Part shown: positions 18,642 through 27,433 of the stretch, one piece after another
Position numbering within the stretch: the first letter of the stretch is position 1
Layout: every line of letters begins with the position of its first letter
Source: Campylobacter sp. TTU_617
Lineage (GTDB): Bacteria > Campylobacterota > Campylobacteria > Campylobacterales > Campylobacteraceae
Direction of reading: 5' to 3'
NCBI RefSeq assembly: GCF_016599045.1
Contig: NZ_JAENKV010000001.1
Span: 124,001-188,000 of the forward strand
DNA length: 64,000 nucleotides
Position numbers and translations under genes: made by a program
Notes under the pieces: generated by a model
Databases searched by the model: none
What the model was told of the DNA's origin: nothing
Seen by the model: the letters and a program-made list of their open reading frames with translations, nothing else

Positions 18642-20025
18642 TATTTTTTTCCCATAAGGTTCCATTTTGAGTATCCATTAAAATAATATTTTTTTTAAGT
18701 AAATTATCACGAATTTCATCTGCTTTATTGAAATCTTTATTTTTTTTAGCTTCATTTCTTAAAAAAATTTGCTCTTCTATAAATTCTTTTTCCTCTAAAC
18801 TTACTCCAAACTGAAAATACTCACTAGGATCTAAAAAGCCAAAACCAAAAATCAAACAAAGTTCTTTAAGACTTCTAGAAAGCTCTTGTTTTAAATTTTT
18901 ATCTTTATTCTCCTTATCAAGCCTTAGATTTACATTAATAATAAATTCATCAAGCAAGGATAAAGCTTTTGAAATATTTAAATCATCTTCCAAAGCAAAT
19001 AAAATTTCTTGACTTATTTTACTTTCAAATTTTTCATTTATAAATTGATTATCCCACTTTTGAAGTGCTATTCTTTTTTTAAGTCTATAAAATTTATCAA
19101 GTCTTTTTTTACTCATTTGTAAATCTTCTAAAGAATAATTAAAATGGGCTCTATAATGAGTGCTTAAAAGATAAATTCTAAGAACTTCTGCAGGAAATAA
19201 TTTTAAAGCATCTTTAATAAAAAAACTATTATTAAGACTTTTGCTCATTTTTTCATTATTAATTTTTACAAAACCATTATGAAGCCAATAGTTGCAAACT
19301 TCATAATCATATGCACAACGACATTGTGTTGCTTCATTTTCGTGATGTGGAAACAATAAATCAATCCCACCAGCGTGTATATCAAGCTTATCTTGAAAAA
19401 TGCTTTCTATCATAGCTATACATTCACTATGCCAACCGGGTCTTCCTTTACCAAAAGGACTTTCATAAAATTTTTCATCAAATTTCCATAAAACAAAATC
19501 ACTTTCATTTTTTTTAAAAACTTCATTTTCTAAACGACTTTGATTTTGAAAAGCATCTCTTTTAGAAAGACTAAAATACTTATTATCTTTACTTGTATCA
19601 AAATATACCCCATCTTCTAAAATATAAGCATAACCCTCATTATAAAGTTTTTGAATTAGTTCTATCATCTCTTTTATAAAATGAGTAGCCCTTGGTTTAT
19701 AATTTGGTTCTAATATATTTAGTGCTTTCATATCATCTTCATAGCTTTTAATATAATATTCGCTCAATTCCTCTAAACTTTTATTTTTTTCTTGCATTTT
19801 TTTTAGAATTTTATCATCTATATCAGTATAATTTCTCGCAAAATAAAGCTCATAACCTTTGGCTTTAAAAACCCTCATTAAAAGATCAAAACACACACTA
19901 CTTCTAGCGTGACCTAAATGAGCATCATCATAAGTTGTAGGACCACAAAGATAAATATTTACTTTTCCTTTTTCTTTTGGAATAAACTCTTTTTTTTCTT
20001 TTGAGACACTATCTGTTAATTTCAT
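18634..20025 (-). CDS. cysS: Cysteinyl-tRNA synthetase
   Basis: The 463-residue class I synthetase has the HIGH-type motif AHLGHARS after CGPTTYDD. Zinc ligands appear in CIAMI, GGIDLLFPHHENEATQC, and KMSKS is seen as NEKMSKSLNNS near residue 260. The C-terminal helical bundle is complete (FNKADEIRDNLL). It charges tRNA-Cys in the cytoplasm. It overlaps murJ by one base and msbA by eight. Confidence 0.97.
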   Translation of the reverse strand: MKLTDSVSKEKKEFIPKEKGKVNIYLCGPTTYDDAHLGHARSSVCFDLLMRVFKAKGYELYFARNYTDIDDKILKKMQEKNKSLEELSEYYIKSYEDDMKALNILEPNYKPRATHFIKEMIELIQKLYNEGYAYILEDGVYFDTSKDNKYFSLSKRDAFQNQSRLENEVFKKNESDFVLWKFDEKFYESPFGKGRPGWHSECIAMIESIFQDKLDIHAGGIDLLFPHHENEATQCRCAYDYEVCNYWLHNGFVKINNEKMSKSLNNSFFIKDALKLFPAEVLRIYLLSTHYRAHFNYSLEDLQMSKKRLDKFYRLKKRIALQKWDNQFINEKFESKISQEILFALEDDLNISKALSLLDEFIINVNLRLDKENKDKNLKQELSRSLKELCLIFGFGFLDPSEYFQFGVSLEEKEFIEEQIFLRNEAKKNKDFNKADEIRDNLLKKNIILMDTQNGTLWEKNNA

Positions 20026-21476
20026 TAAATTATCCCTTTTATAAACTCAAATATATATAAAAAAACAAAAATTATATTTGATTTAAATTCAAATAATAAA
20101 ACAGCAATCAAAGCAAATATAACAATAAACAAAATGCAAAATTTCCAAGAAATTAAAGAAAAAAATTCTTTAAAACCGAATTCTTTAATATTAGCCAATA
20201 ATAAATAAAAAGCACTAATAGACGAAGAAAAAGCAACTGCTAAGATCTTATTTTTTTCATCTTCAATAAATAAAATAAAAACTATAGAACATAAAGCACT
20301 TAAGGTTAAAGCCTTAAAAGCTATAAAAGCAGCTATCTTTTGTTTAAATTTAGCATAAAGCCATAAAGATAATATTTTTTGCAACCCAAAAGGCAAAAGC
20401 CCTAAAAGATATGCTATTAAAACATAAGCTGTTATTGTGGCATCTTCATTAGAAAAATTACCTCTTTCAAATAGCATTTTAGTAATTTCTTGAGAAAAAA
20501 TTATACCAATCATAGAAGAAAAAACAAGTAAAATACTTAAAAATGCTAAAGCTTTTTTCATAAATTCTAAAGCCAAGTTTTCTTGATTACTTTTTAAATA
20601 TTTTAAAATTTTAGGAAAAGAAACTTGCGTTAAAGCAATAGCAAAAAGGGCTAAAGGAAGTTGAAAAATACGATTCGCATAATAAAGATAAGAAATACTT
20701 CCAGTGATCAAAAAACTGGCTATAGTTGTATCAAGTAAAGAGCTAAATTGTGTAGCAGAAGAACCTAAAATTCCATGAAAAAAATTTTCATAAAAAGATT
20801 TCAAATTTGTTTTTGTTTTTTTAAATTTTAAAGAAAGTATTATAGCTTTTAAAATTCTACTATTATAAAAAACAATCATATGCAAAACCAATTGCGCCAC
20901 TCCACTTAAAACTATAAAATATGAGAAATAATAAAGCGTTTCATAAGGATTATTTTTATCCACAAAAAAAGCTGCTATAACTATACTAAGATTAAACAAA
21001 GAAGATGAAAATGAAGTAATAAAGAATTTTTGTTTATAATTTAACAAAGATGCTAAAAAAGTTACAATAAAAATAAAAAATAAATACCAAAAATTTATGG
21101 CTACCAAAGGAGAAGCAAGTTTTATAGTTTCTTTATCAAAACCAAAAGCAAAAATTTTTGTAAAAAACGAAGAGAAAAAACTTACTAAAAGGCAAAATAA
21201 AAATACAATAATACTAAATTGATAAAGTACGTTTATGCAAAAAGCTCCTTTTTTTGTTACTTTTGTAAAATTAGGCAAAAAAGATTGATTAAACGCACCT
21301 TCAGCAAAAATTCTTCTAAAAAAGGCAGGCATTTTAAGTGCCACAAAAAAAATATCACTATAAAGCCCCGCTCCTAAAAATAAAGCAATTAAAATATCCC
21401 TTATTAAACCTAAAACTCTAGAAAATAAAATTCCCAAAGCATTAATAATAAAATTTTTAAACACTAAATTCTTCAT
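20025..21476 (-). CDS. murJ: Lipid II flippase MurJ (MviN)
   Basis: The 483-residue MOP-superfamily protein has about 13-14 membrane helices. It starts with the family motif GILFSRVLGLIRDILIA, followed by RRIFAEGAFNQSFLPNF, and has YYANRIFQLPLALFAIAL in the middle. MurJ moves lipid II across the inner membrane for peptidoglycan synthesis. It is the first gene of the minus-strand run that continues to cysS and msbA. It is transcribed away from the FapA-like gene. Confidence 0.95.
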   Translation of the reverse strand: MKNLVFKNFIINALGILFSRVLGLIRDILIALFLGAGLYSDIFFVALKMPAFFRRIFAEGAFNQSFLPNFTKVTKKGAFCINVLYQFSIIVFLFCLLVSFFSSFFTKIFAFGFDKETIKLASPLVAINFWYLFFIFIVTFLASLLNYKQKFFITSFSSSLFNLSIVIAAFFVDKNNPYETLYYFSYFIVLSGVAQLVLHMIVFYNSRILKAIILSLKFKKTKTNLKSFYENFFHGILGSSATQFSSLLDTTIASFLITGSISYLYYANRIFQLPLALFAIALTQVSFPKILKYLKSNQENLALEFMKKALAFLSILLVFSSMIGIIFSQEITKMLFERGNFSNEDATITAYVLIAYLLGLLPFGLQKILSLWLYAKFKQKIAAFIAFKALTLSALCSIVFILFIEDEKNKILAVAFSSSISAFYLLLANIKEFGFKEFFSLISWKFCILFIVIFALIAVLLFEFKSNIIFVFLYIFEFIKGII

Positions 21477-21547
21477 AATACCATAGAACCAAGATTTTAA
21501 TAATTTTTTAGAATAAATATTTTAACCAAAATTGATTAAAAATTTAC

Positions 21548-21580
21548 TATAATATATAATTTATATGAAAAATAGCGGAG
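21548..21580 (+). promoter_or_regulatory. Promoter and ribosome binding site for the FapA-like gene
   Basis: Two overlapping-register TATAAT boxes (21548-21553 and 21555-21560) are followed by GGAG at 21577-21580 and the TTG start at 21587. Confidence 0.55.
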
Positions 21581-21586
21581 AACAAC

Positions 21587-23407
21587 TTGTTAGAAAATGA
21601 AAAAATTATTTCCTACACTTCAAACCCTTATAAAGAATTATTAGCAGTTGCTTCACGCACAAATATAGATATCAATGAACTTGACTATAATCTTCTTGCG
21701 TTTTCAACTTGGTATCGTTTTGGTAATGAAGAATGGAAAAAAATTAGCGAAAAAGAACTCAATATTTTTGAACAAGATGAAATTTTTTTAAAAAATAATT
21801 TAGAAATTAAACAAGAATATAAAATAGAAATTATTCATAATGAAAATAAAAATATTAATGATGCTATTAAGCTGATTGCAAATAAAAATTTAACGAAACT
21901 TATAGCAGAAATAGAACTTCAAAAAATAACGTATCATGATAAAATAGCATTAGAATTGCTTCAAAATATTTATAAAAAAATGATTAAATTGAAATTTCTA
22001 ATTGGTATTCGTATTTTTGACTTTAAAAAACAATTACTTGAAAGTGTTGCAAAAATTAAGTCTTCTTCACATAATTTTACTCAAATTACCGTTGCAAAAG
22101 GGATCTCACCTATACAAGCCCAAGATGAAATATTAGTTTTTAACTATAAAGAAAAAACTAAGAATTATACTCAAGATGAAAAAAGATCAGGCATTATTGT
22201 AGTTGATGAAAATGAAATCATTCTTACTCATATGAAAGCAAAAAATGGAAAAGAAGGAAGAGATTTAAATTTACATTTATTAAAAGTTCTTGATCCTATG
22301 CAAAATAAATTTAGTATTTCTCATACAGATGCTATAAAAATAAATGAAAAAGAAGATCGCATAGAATATATAGCGCAAAAAAAAGGATTTGTCGTTGAAG
22401 ATGGAAATAAATACGATATCCAAAATGTCTTAGATTTTCAAGAATTAGATTTTAAAAAAATAGGAACTATTAAAGCTGGACTTGATAAAGAAATTATTAT
22501 CAATGTTAAATTTCCTTCAGATCTCCACGATGCTATTAACTCAGGAATTAAAATAGAGTGTCAAGAGCTAAATGTTGAAGGAAATGTTGCTGCAAATACT
22601 TTTTTAAATGCAATAAAAATAAATATCAAAGGAACAACGCATAGCAAAAGCAAAATAAATGCTGAAGAAATTTATGTTAAAACACATAGAGGTTATATTG
22701 AAGCAAAAGAAGTAAATATAGATCTTTTAGAAGGTGGAAAAATTAAAGCTCAAATTGTAAAAATTAAAAAAAGCTTGGGCGGGATCATAGAAGCTGATAA
22801 AATTTATATAGATGAGCTTTTAACAAATAACACCTTTACTTTTTATCAAAATATAGTTTTAGGAAAATGCGAAGGAAATAATAATAAATTTAACGCAAAA
22901 ATAAAAAGTTTAAATAAAAATTATACTGAAGAACTTTTTAATAATAAAAATCAAATTTTACAAATTGATCAAAAAATAGATATTTTAAAACAAAATATAA
23001 ATTCCAATCAAGAAGAGATATATGCTTTAGAAAAAAAAGTTCTTGAGCTTAAAAATTCAAACCAACCTATCCCTTTACAATATGAAAAAATTATTAAAGA
23101 CTTTCATCTTTACAATCAAGAGCTAACAAAACAACAAAATCAAAGACAAAAATTAGAAGATGAAAAAAATCAGATTTTACAAGAATTAGATCTTTTACAA
23201 AATGAACTTTTAAGAGCAAAACTCATTAATAAAAGTGGCAAATGGGGAAATATGAATGAGATTAAATATGAATTTTTACACCCAAAAGTAATGGCTTTTT
23301 ACTCTATCTTAGAACACGAAGAAACAAAATCTATAGGAGTTATAAAAAAAGAAACAACTATAGAAATTGATAGGAAATTAGATTATGATGAAAAGGATAT
23401 ACAATGA
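21587..23407 (+). CDS. DUF342 / FapA family protein
   Basis: The 606-residue protein appears to start at TTG 21587 after GCGGAG. It has a helical N-terminal part, then the DUF342 region: repeated beta strands and the motif [17 protein letters not shown] followed by [20 protein letters not shown] coiled coil covers about residues 450-545 (many Lys/Gln/Glu heptads), and a short C-terminal tail ends the protein. FapA proteins are tied to flagellar assembly and polarity in other bacteria. Its last four bases overlap ruvA. Confidence 0.85.
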   Translation: MLENEKIISYTSNPYKELLAVASRTNIDINELDYNLLAFSTWYRFGNEEWKKISEKELNIFEQDEIFLKNNLEIKQEYKIEIIHNENKNINDAIKLIANKNLTKLIAEIELQKITYHDKIALELLQNIYKKMIKLKFLIGIRIFDFKKQLLESVAKIKSSSHNFTQITVAKGISPIQAQDEILVFNYKEKTKNYTQDEKRSGIIVVDENEIILTHMKAKNGKEGRDLNLHLLKVLDPMQNKFSISHTDAIKINEKEDRIEYIAQKKGFVVEDGNKYDIQNVLDFQELDFKKIGTIKAGLDKEIIINVKFPSDLHDAINSGIKIECQELNVEGNVAANTFLNAIKINIKGTTHSKSKINAEEIYVKTHRGYIEAKEVNIDLLEGGKIKAQIVKIKKSLGGIIEADKIYIDELLTNNTFTFYQNIVLGKCEGNNNKFNAKIKSLNKNYTEELFNNKNQILQIDQKIDILKQNINSNQEEIYALEKKVLELKNSNQPIPLQYEKIIKDFHLYNQELTKQQNQRQKLEDEKNQILQELDLLQNELLRAKLINKSGKWGNMNEIKYEFLHPKVMAFYSILEHEETKSIGVIKKETTIEIDRKLDYDEKDIQ

Positions 23408-23955
23408 TTGTTGGTATCGAAGGAATAATTACAAAAAAAGAACCTACTTTTATCATACTTAAATGTATTAATGGGCTAAGTTATGGTGTATTTATTTCTT
23501 TATTTTGCTCAGCAAAAGTTGAGCTTGGACAAAAATATGAATTTTTAATTACTCAAATCATTAAAGAAGATTCTAATAAATTCTATGGCTTTTTAGATAA
23601 AGAAGAGCAAAAAATTTTTGAAATGCTTTTAAAAGTAAATGGCATAGGTGCTAATACAGCTATGACTATATGCTCAAGTCTTGATGTAAATTCATTTTAT
23701 AAGGCTTTAAGCCTTAATGATGAAAATATTTTTAAAAAAGTACCTGGAATAGGACCAAAAAGTGCTAAACGCATACTTATAGAACTTAGCGATGCTAAAA
23801 CCCATTTAGAACAAATTAGTGATGATAAATCACAAGCTTTAGCTGCTTTAATCTCTCTTGGTTTTAAACAAGATAAAATCATTAAAGTTTTATCAAATTG
23901 CACTTCAAACAACACAAGTGATTTAATTAAAGAAGCGCTTAAAAAATTAAGCTAA
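23404..23955 (+). CDS. ruvA: Holliday junction branch migration protein RuvA
   Basis: The 183-residue protein has the three RuvA domains: an OB fold (residues 1-62), a helix-hairpin-helix pair ([15 protein letters not shown] and [19 protein letters not shown]), and a small C-terminal UBA-like domain ([15 protein letters not shown]) that contacts RuvB. It binds four-way junctions as a tetramer and guides RuvB. The start overlaps the FapA-like stop (ATGA). Confidence 0.97.
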   Translation: MIVGIEGIITKKEPTFIILKCINGLSYGVFISLFCSAKVELGQKYEFLITQIIKEDSNKFYGFLDKEEQKIFEMLLKVNGIGANTAMTICSSLDVNSFYKALSLNDENIFKKVPGIGPKSAKRILIELSDAKTHLEQISDDKSQALAALISLGFKQDKIIKVLSNCTSNNTSDLIKEALKKLS

Positions 23956-23966
23956 AGGAGAAAATA

Positions 23967-25004
23967 ATGACTTATGCAATACTTTTTGGAGGAAATTCTT
24001 ATGAGCACGAAATTAGCATTGTTAGTGCAGTAGTTCTAAAAAAAATCTTAAAAGAAACTATTTTTATATTTTGTGATTTAGAAAGAAATTTTTATCTTAT
24101 TCCAAGTGAGAAAATGAACTCAAAAACTTTTTGTAAAGGCTTATACAAAAAAGAAAAACAAATTTTTCTTAAAAATGCAGGTTTTTATCAAAAAAATATT
24201 TTTAACGAAAAAAAAATAGAATTTGATTGCGTAATTAATCTTATACACGGAAAAGATGGAGAAGATGGCAAAATAGCAGCTTTATTTGATTTTTATAAGA
24301 TAAATTATATAGGGGCAAGATTAGAGGCAAGTGTTTTATCATACAATAAAGAATTAACAAAACTTTATGCACAAAAAGTTGGAGTTAAAACCTTACCTTA
24401 TACTATGATTAAAAGATATGATGATCAAAAACAAAATATTGAATTTCCGGTTATTTTAAAGCCAGCTAGACTTGGAAGTAGTATAGGAATAAGTGTTGCA
24501 AAAAACGAACAAGAACTTGAATACGCTAAAGATGTAGCTTTTGAATTTGATGATGAAATTTTAGTAGAAGGTTTTAAAAATAATATTAAAGAATATAATC
24601 TAGCAGGCTGCATGATAGATGATGAGTTTATTTTTTCAATTATAGAAGAACCAAAAAAACAAGAATATTTAGATTTTGAACAAAAATATCTTAGTTTCTC
24701 TTCTCATGCAAAAGTTCAAGAAGCTCCTTTAGAAGAAAAACTTAAAGAAAAACTTAAAGAAAATTTTAAAAAAATTTACAATCCTCTTTTTAAAGGAGCA
24801 TTAATACGTTGTGATTTTTTTATTATTGATGATGAAATTTATCTTAATGAAATTAATCCAAATCCAGGATCTTTAGCTAACTATCTTTTTGATAATTTTA
24901 CAGAGCTTTTGCAAAAATTAGCACAAAATTGCAAAAATGAAAAATCACTTTCAATTGAATATAAATTTTTAAATTCTATCAACGGACAAAAAGGTAAATT
25001 ATAG
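23967..25004 (+). CDS. ddl: D-alanine--D-alanine ligase
   Basis: The 345-residue ATP-grasp enzyme joins two D-Ala for peptidoglycan precursors. It has the N-terminal [14 protein letters not shown] and [18 protein letters not shown]. The ATP-site motif is [16 protein letters not shown], and the metal/substrate motif is [15 protein letters not shown] near the end. It uses D-Ala from alr (encoded at the right end of this window) and feeds murF four genes later. AAAGGAG precedes the ATG. Confidence 0.96.
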   Translation: MTYAILFGGNSYEHEISIVSAVVLKKILKETIFIFCDLERNFYLIPSEKMNSKTFCKGLYKKEKQIFLKNAGFYQKNIFNEKKIEFDCVINLIHGKDGEDGKIAALFDFYKINYIGARLEASVLSYNKELTKLYAQKVGVKTLPYTMIKRYDDQKQNIEFPVILKPARLGSSIGISVAKNEQELEYAKDVAFEFDDEILVEGFKNNIKEYNLAGCMIDDEFIFSIIEEPKKQEYLDFEQKYLSFSSHAKVQEAPLEEKLKEKLKENFKKIYNPLFKGALIRCDFFIIDDEIYLNEINPNPGSLANYLFDNFTELLQKLAQNCKNEKSLSIEYKFLNSINGQKGKL

Positions 25005-25016
25005 GCTTTTTAAGGC

Positions 25017-25054
25017 AAAATATGTTAAATTTTACATAAAATTTAACATATTTT
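25017..25054. promoter_or_regulatory. Perfect 17-base inverted repeat before the Phd/YefM-type gene
   Basis: AAAATATGTTAAATTTT (25017-25033) and its exact complement (25038-25054) flank the four bases ACAT. The repeat begins 12 bases after the ddl stop and ends next to the AGGA site of the downstream gene. It may be an operator for the encoded antitoxin-like protein or an A+T-only hairpin ending ddl. It has no G+C-rich stem or long T run, which favours the operator reading. Confidence 0.6.
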
Positions 25055-25065
25055 AGGATTGTTAT

Positions 25066-25281
25066 ATGCTTTCTTTTAAAAAAGATGAAATTTACACTGC
25101 CACAGAAGTTGTAAGGAATTTTAGTCCCATTATAGACAAACTCAAAAAAAGCAAATCAGGAAAAATAGTCATTTTAAAAAATAATAAATTTGAAGCTGTG
25201 ATGCTCAATATAGAAGAATACGAACGCTTACAAAATGCTTTAGAACTTTTAGAAAAAATCTACACAGATCAGAAGGTTTAA
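25066..25281 (+). CDS. Orphan Phd/YefM-type antitoxin-like protein
   Basis: The 71-residue protein fits the Phd/YefM DNA-binding antitoxin fold. YTATEVVRNFSPIIDKLKKS is the N-terminal dimer region, KIVILKNNKFEAVMLNIEEYERL is the conserved strand-helix, and a short acidic helix forms the tail. Family members bind palindromes at their own promoters and neutralise a RelE- or Doc-type toxin. No toxin gene follows: the next gene, one base later, is an alpha/beta hydrolase. It may have been kept as a repressor. The family call is good; the function is open. Confidence 0.8.
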   Translation: MLSFKKDEIYTATEVVRNFSPIIDKLKKSKSGKIVILKNNKFEAVMLNIEEYERLQNALELLEKIYTDQKV

Positions 25282-25282
25282 A

Positions 25283-26011
25283 ATGGCATTAACTAGTATA
25301 ATATTTAAAGAAAAAAAATATGAACTCTCTTATGAATTAATTAATCAAGATAAAAAACTAAAAATTTTAATCCTTCACGGATGGGGGGCTAATAAAGAGC
25401 TTATGAAACAAGCTTTTGAAAAAAAACTTAATTCTTTTTGTCAAATTTATTTAGATTTGCCAGGTTTTGGAAAATCTAGTATAAGTGAAGCTTTAAATTC
25501 TTATGATTATGCTTCAATTGTTAAAGAATTTCTAATCCAAAAAAAACTAGATATTGATGTTTTTTTAGGGCATTCTTTTGGAGGAAAATTAAGCACTTTG
25601 CTTTGTCAAGAAAATCAAATATTAATCTTGCTTTCAAGCGCTGGTATAGTTCCTAAAAAATCATTAAAAATAAAAACAAAAATTTATATTTTTAAATGTT
25701 TAAAATTTTTAGGTCTAAACTCTTTTTATAAATTCTTTGTAAGTAAAGATGTAGCTCATATGAATAGTTTAATGTATGAAACCTTTAAAAAGGTAGTTGA
25801 TGAAAATTACGAAACTATTTTTAAAGAACAAAAAGCTAAATCATTAATTTTTTGGGGTATTGATGATAAAGATACCCCATTAAAGAGTGGAGAACTTATT
25901 CATTCTTTTATAAAAAATAGCGAATTTTATCCTTTAAATGGAGATCATTTTTTCTTTTTAAAACACGCTGATTTTATTGCTCAAAAAATACAAGGAATTA
26001 AAAATGCTTAA
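25283..26011 (+). CDS. Alpha/beta hydrolase
   Basis: The 242-residue protein has the alpha/beta hydrolase plan: oxyanion segment LILHGWGANKELM, nucleophile elbow GHSFGGKLS (Ser near residue 99), acid region FWGIDDKDTPL and the late His in NGDHFFFLKH. The substrate is not predictable. It starts one base after the antitoxin-like gene and its end overlaps the likely murF start by eight bases, so it is read with the cell-wall genes. A six-G run occurs at 25383-25388, too short to call a switch. Confidence 0.88.
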   Translation: MALTSIIFKEKKYELSYELINQDKKLKILILHGWGANKELMKQAFEKKLNSFCQIYLDLPGFGKSSISEALNSYDYASIVKEFLIQKKLDIDVFLGHSFGGKLSTLLCQENQILILLSSAGIVPKKSLKIKTKIYIFKCLKFLGLNSFYKFFVSKDVAHMNSLMYETFKKVVDENYETIFKEQKAKSLIFWGIDDKDTPLKSGELIHSFIKNSEFYPLNGDHFFFLKHADFIAQKIQGIKNA

Positions 26012-27425
26012 TATAATTTATTATCTTAATACTTTAATTTTTAATTTTTGTGTTGCTTTTTATCTTATTAGTGCTTTACAGTGGTATTCTTATAAAATCA
26101 AACGTATTATATTTCACTATCATAAACCTTTATGGCATTTATATTTTTTATTTTTACCCTATTTTTTATTTTTAGCTTTTCCATTTTATTCTTTGTTTTA
26201 TTTTCTAATTCATATTGTTATTTTATACTTTTGGAATAAAAAAATTGACAAAAAACTTGTTTTTACTCAAAAAGTTAAAATATTTTTTATGTTTGTATTT
26301 ATTTTTAATACTTTATTTGCTTTATTATCTTTTCATATATCTTTTTTATTTAATCTTTTTAGCCTACCTTGCTCTTTAATTTGTTTAAAAATCTATGATT
26401 TTTTTGGAGCAAAATATTTTTATTCTAAGGCAAAGAAAAAAATTCTAAATAACAAAAATCTTACTATTATACTTATTACAGCAAGTTTTGGTAAAACAAG
26501 TATTAAAAATTTTCTTTATACTCTTTTAAAGGACGATTTCAAAGTTTATAAAACCCCAAAAAGCGTTAATACGCTTATGGGTATAATACGCGATATTAAC
26601 GAAAATCTTAATGAAACATTTGATATTTATATAGCAGAAGCAGGAGCTAGAAATCAAGGAGATATAAAAGAAATTACTGAACTTTTAGAGCCTCAAATTT
26701 GCATTATAGGAGAGATTGGAAATGCTCATTTGGAGTATTTTAAAAATTTAGAAAATACAAGAAAGACAAAATTAGAAGCTCTAAGCTCCAAAAGGCTTAA
26801 AAAAGCATTTTTACATACAAGCACTAAAGAAAATGAAAATAATATTATAAGTCTTTATGATAAAAAAATCTCAAAAATTGAGACCTCTTTAGAAGGGATA
26901 AAATTTGATCTTTTCTTAAACAATGAAAATCATTCTTTTAAAAGCATTATTTTAGGCTCATTTAATGCTCAAAATCTTTGTGCTTGCATACTTTGTGCTA
27001 ATTTCTTAGGTCTTAATTTAGAAAAAATTAAAACACAAGTTCTTAAAATTAAATCCGTTAAACATCGCTTAGAAATACTTTCAAAAAAACCTAAATTTAT
27101 CATAGATGATGGTTTTAATGGAAATTTTAAAGGAATGAGTGAAAGTTATAAACTTTGTAAAACATATAAAGGGCGTAAAATTTTAATAACACCTGGTATT
27201 GTTGAAGTAAATAAAGAAGAAAATATTAAACTTGCAAAAATTATTAATGAATGTTTTGATTTGGTTATAATTAGTGCTAAAATAAATCAAGAGATTTTTA
27301 AAGAAACTCTTACAATTTCAAGTCTTTTTTTAAAAGAAAAATCAGAACTTATCAGTATTTTAACCAAAGAAACAAAAGATGGAGATTTAATACTTTTTTC
27401 TAATGATGCACCAAGTTATTTATAA
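26004..27425 (+). CDS. murF: UDP-MurNAc-tripeptide--D-Ala-D-Ala ligase MurF with membrane N-terminus
   Basis: The ATG at 26004, eight bases after AAGGA, is preferred over an upstream in-frame start inside the hydrolase gene, giving 473 residues. The first ~130 residues carry several hydrophobic helices, an extension that E. coli MurF lacks. The Mur ligase domain follows with the P-loop TASFGKTS near residue 160, NTLMGIIRDI, AEAGARNQGDI and the C-terminal IDDGFNGNFKGM and ITPGIVEV. It adds D-Ala-D-Ala, made by Ddl, to the nucleotide tripeptide. Confidence 0.92.
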   Translation: MLNIIYYLNTLIFNFCVAFYLISALQWYSYKIKRIIFHYHKPLWHLYFLFLPYFLFLAFPFYSLFYFLIHIVILYFWNKKIDKKLVFTQKVKIFFMFVFIFNTLFALLSFHISFLFNLFSLPCSLICLKIYDFFGAKYFYSKAKKKILNNKNLTIILITASFGKTSIKNFLYTLLKDDFKVYKTPKSVNTLMGIIRDINENLNETFDIYIAEAGARNQGDIKEITELLEPQICIIGEIGNAHLEYFKNLENTRKTKLEALSSKRLKKAFLHTSTKENENNIISLYDKKISKIETSLEGIKFDLFLNNENHSFKSIILGSFNAQNLCACILCANFLGLNLEKIKTQVLKIKSVKHRLEILSKKPKFIIDDGFNGNFKGMSESYKLCKTYKGRKILITPGIVEVNKEENIKLAKIINECFDLVIISAKINQEIFKETLTISSLFLKEKSELISILTKETKDGDLILFSNDAPSYL

Positions 27426-27433
27426 GGATGGAT

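Noticed and set aside
25383-25388. Six-G run in the hydrolase gene as a second phase-variable tract
   Set aside because: Six G is below the length at which Campylobacter tracts usually switch, and the frame is open; it encodes Trp-Gly in the oxyanion segment.
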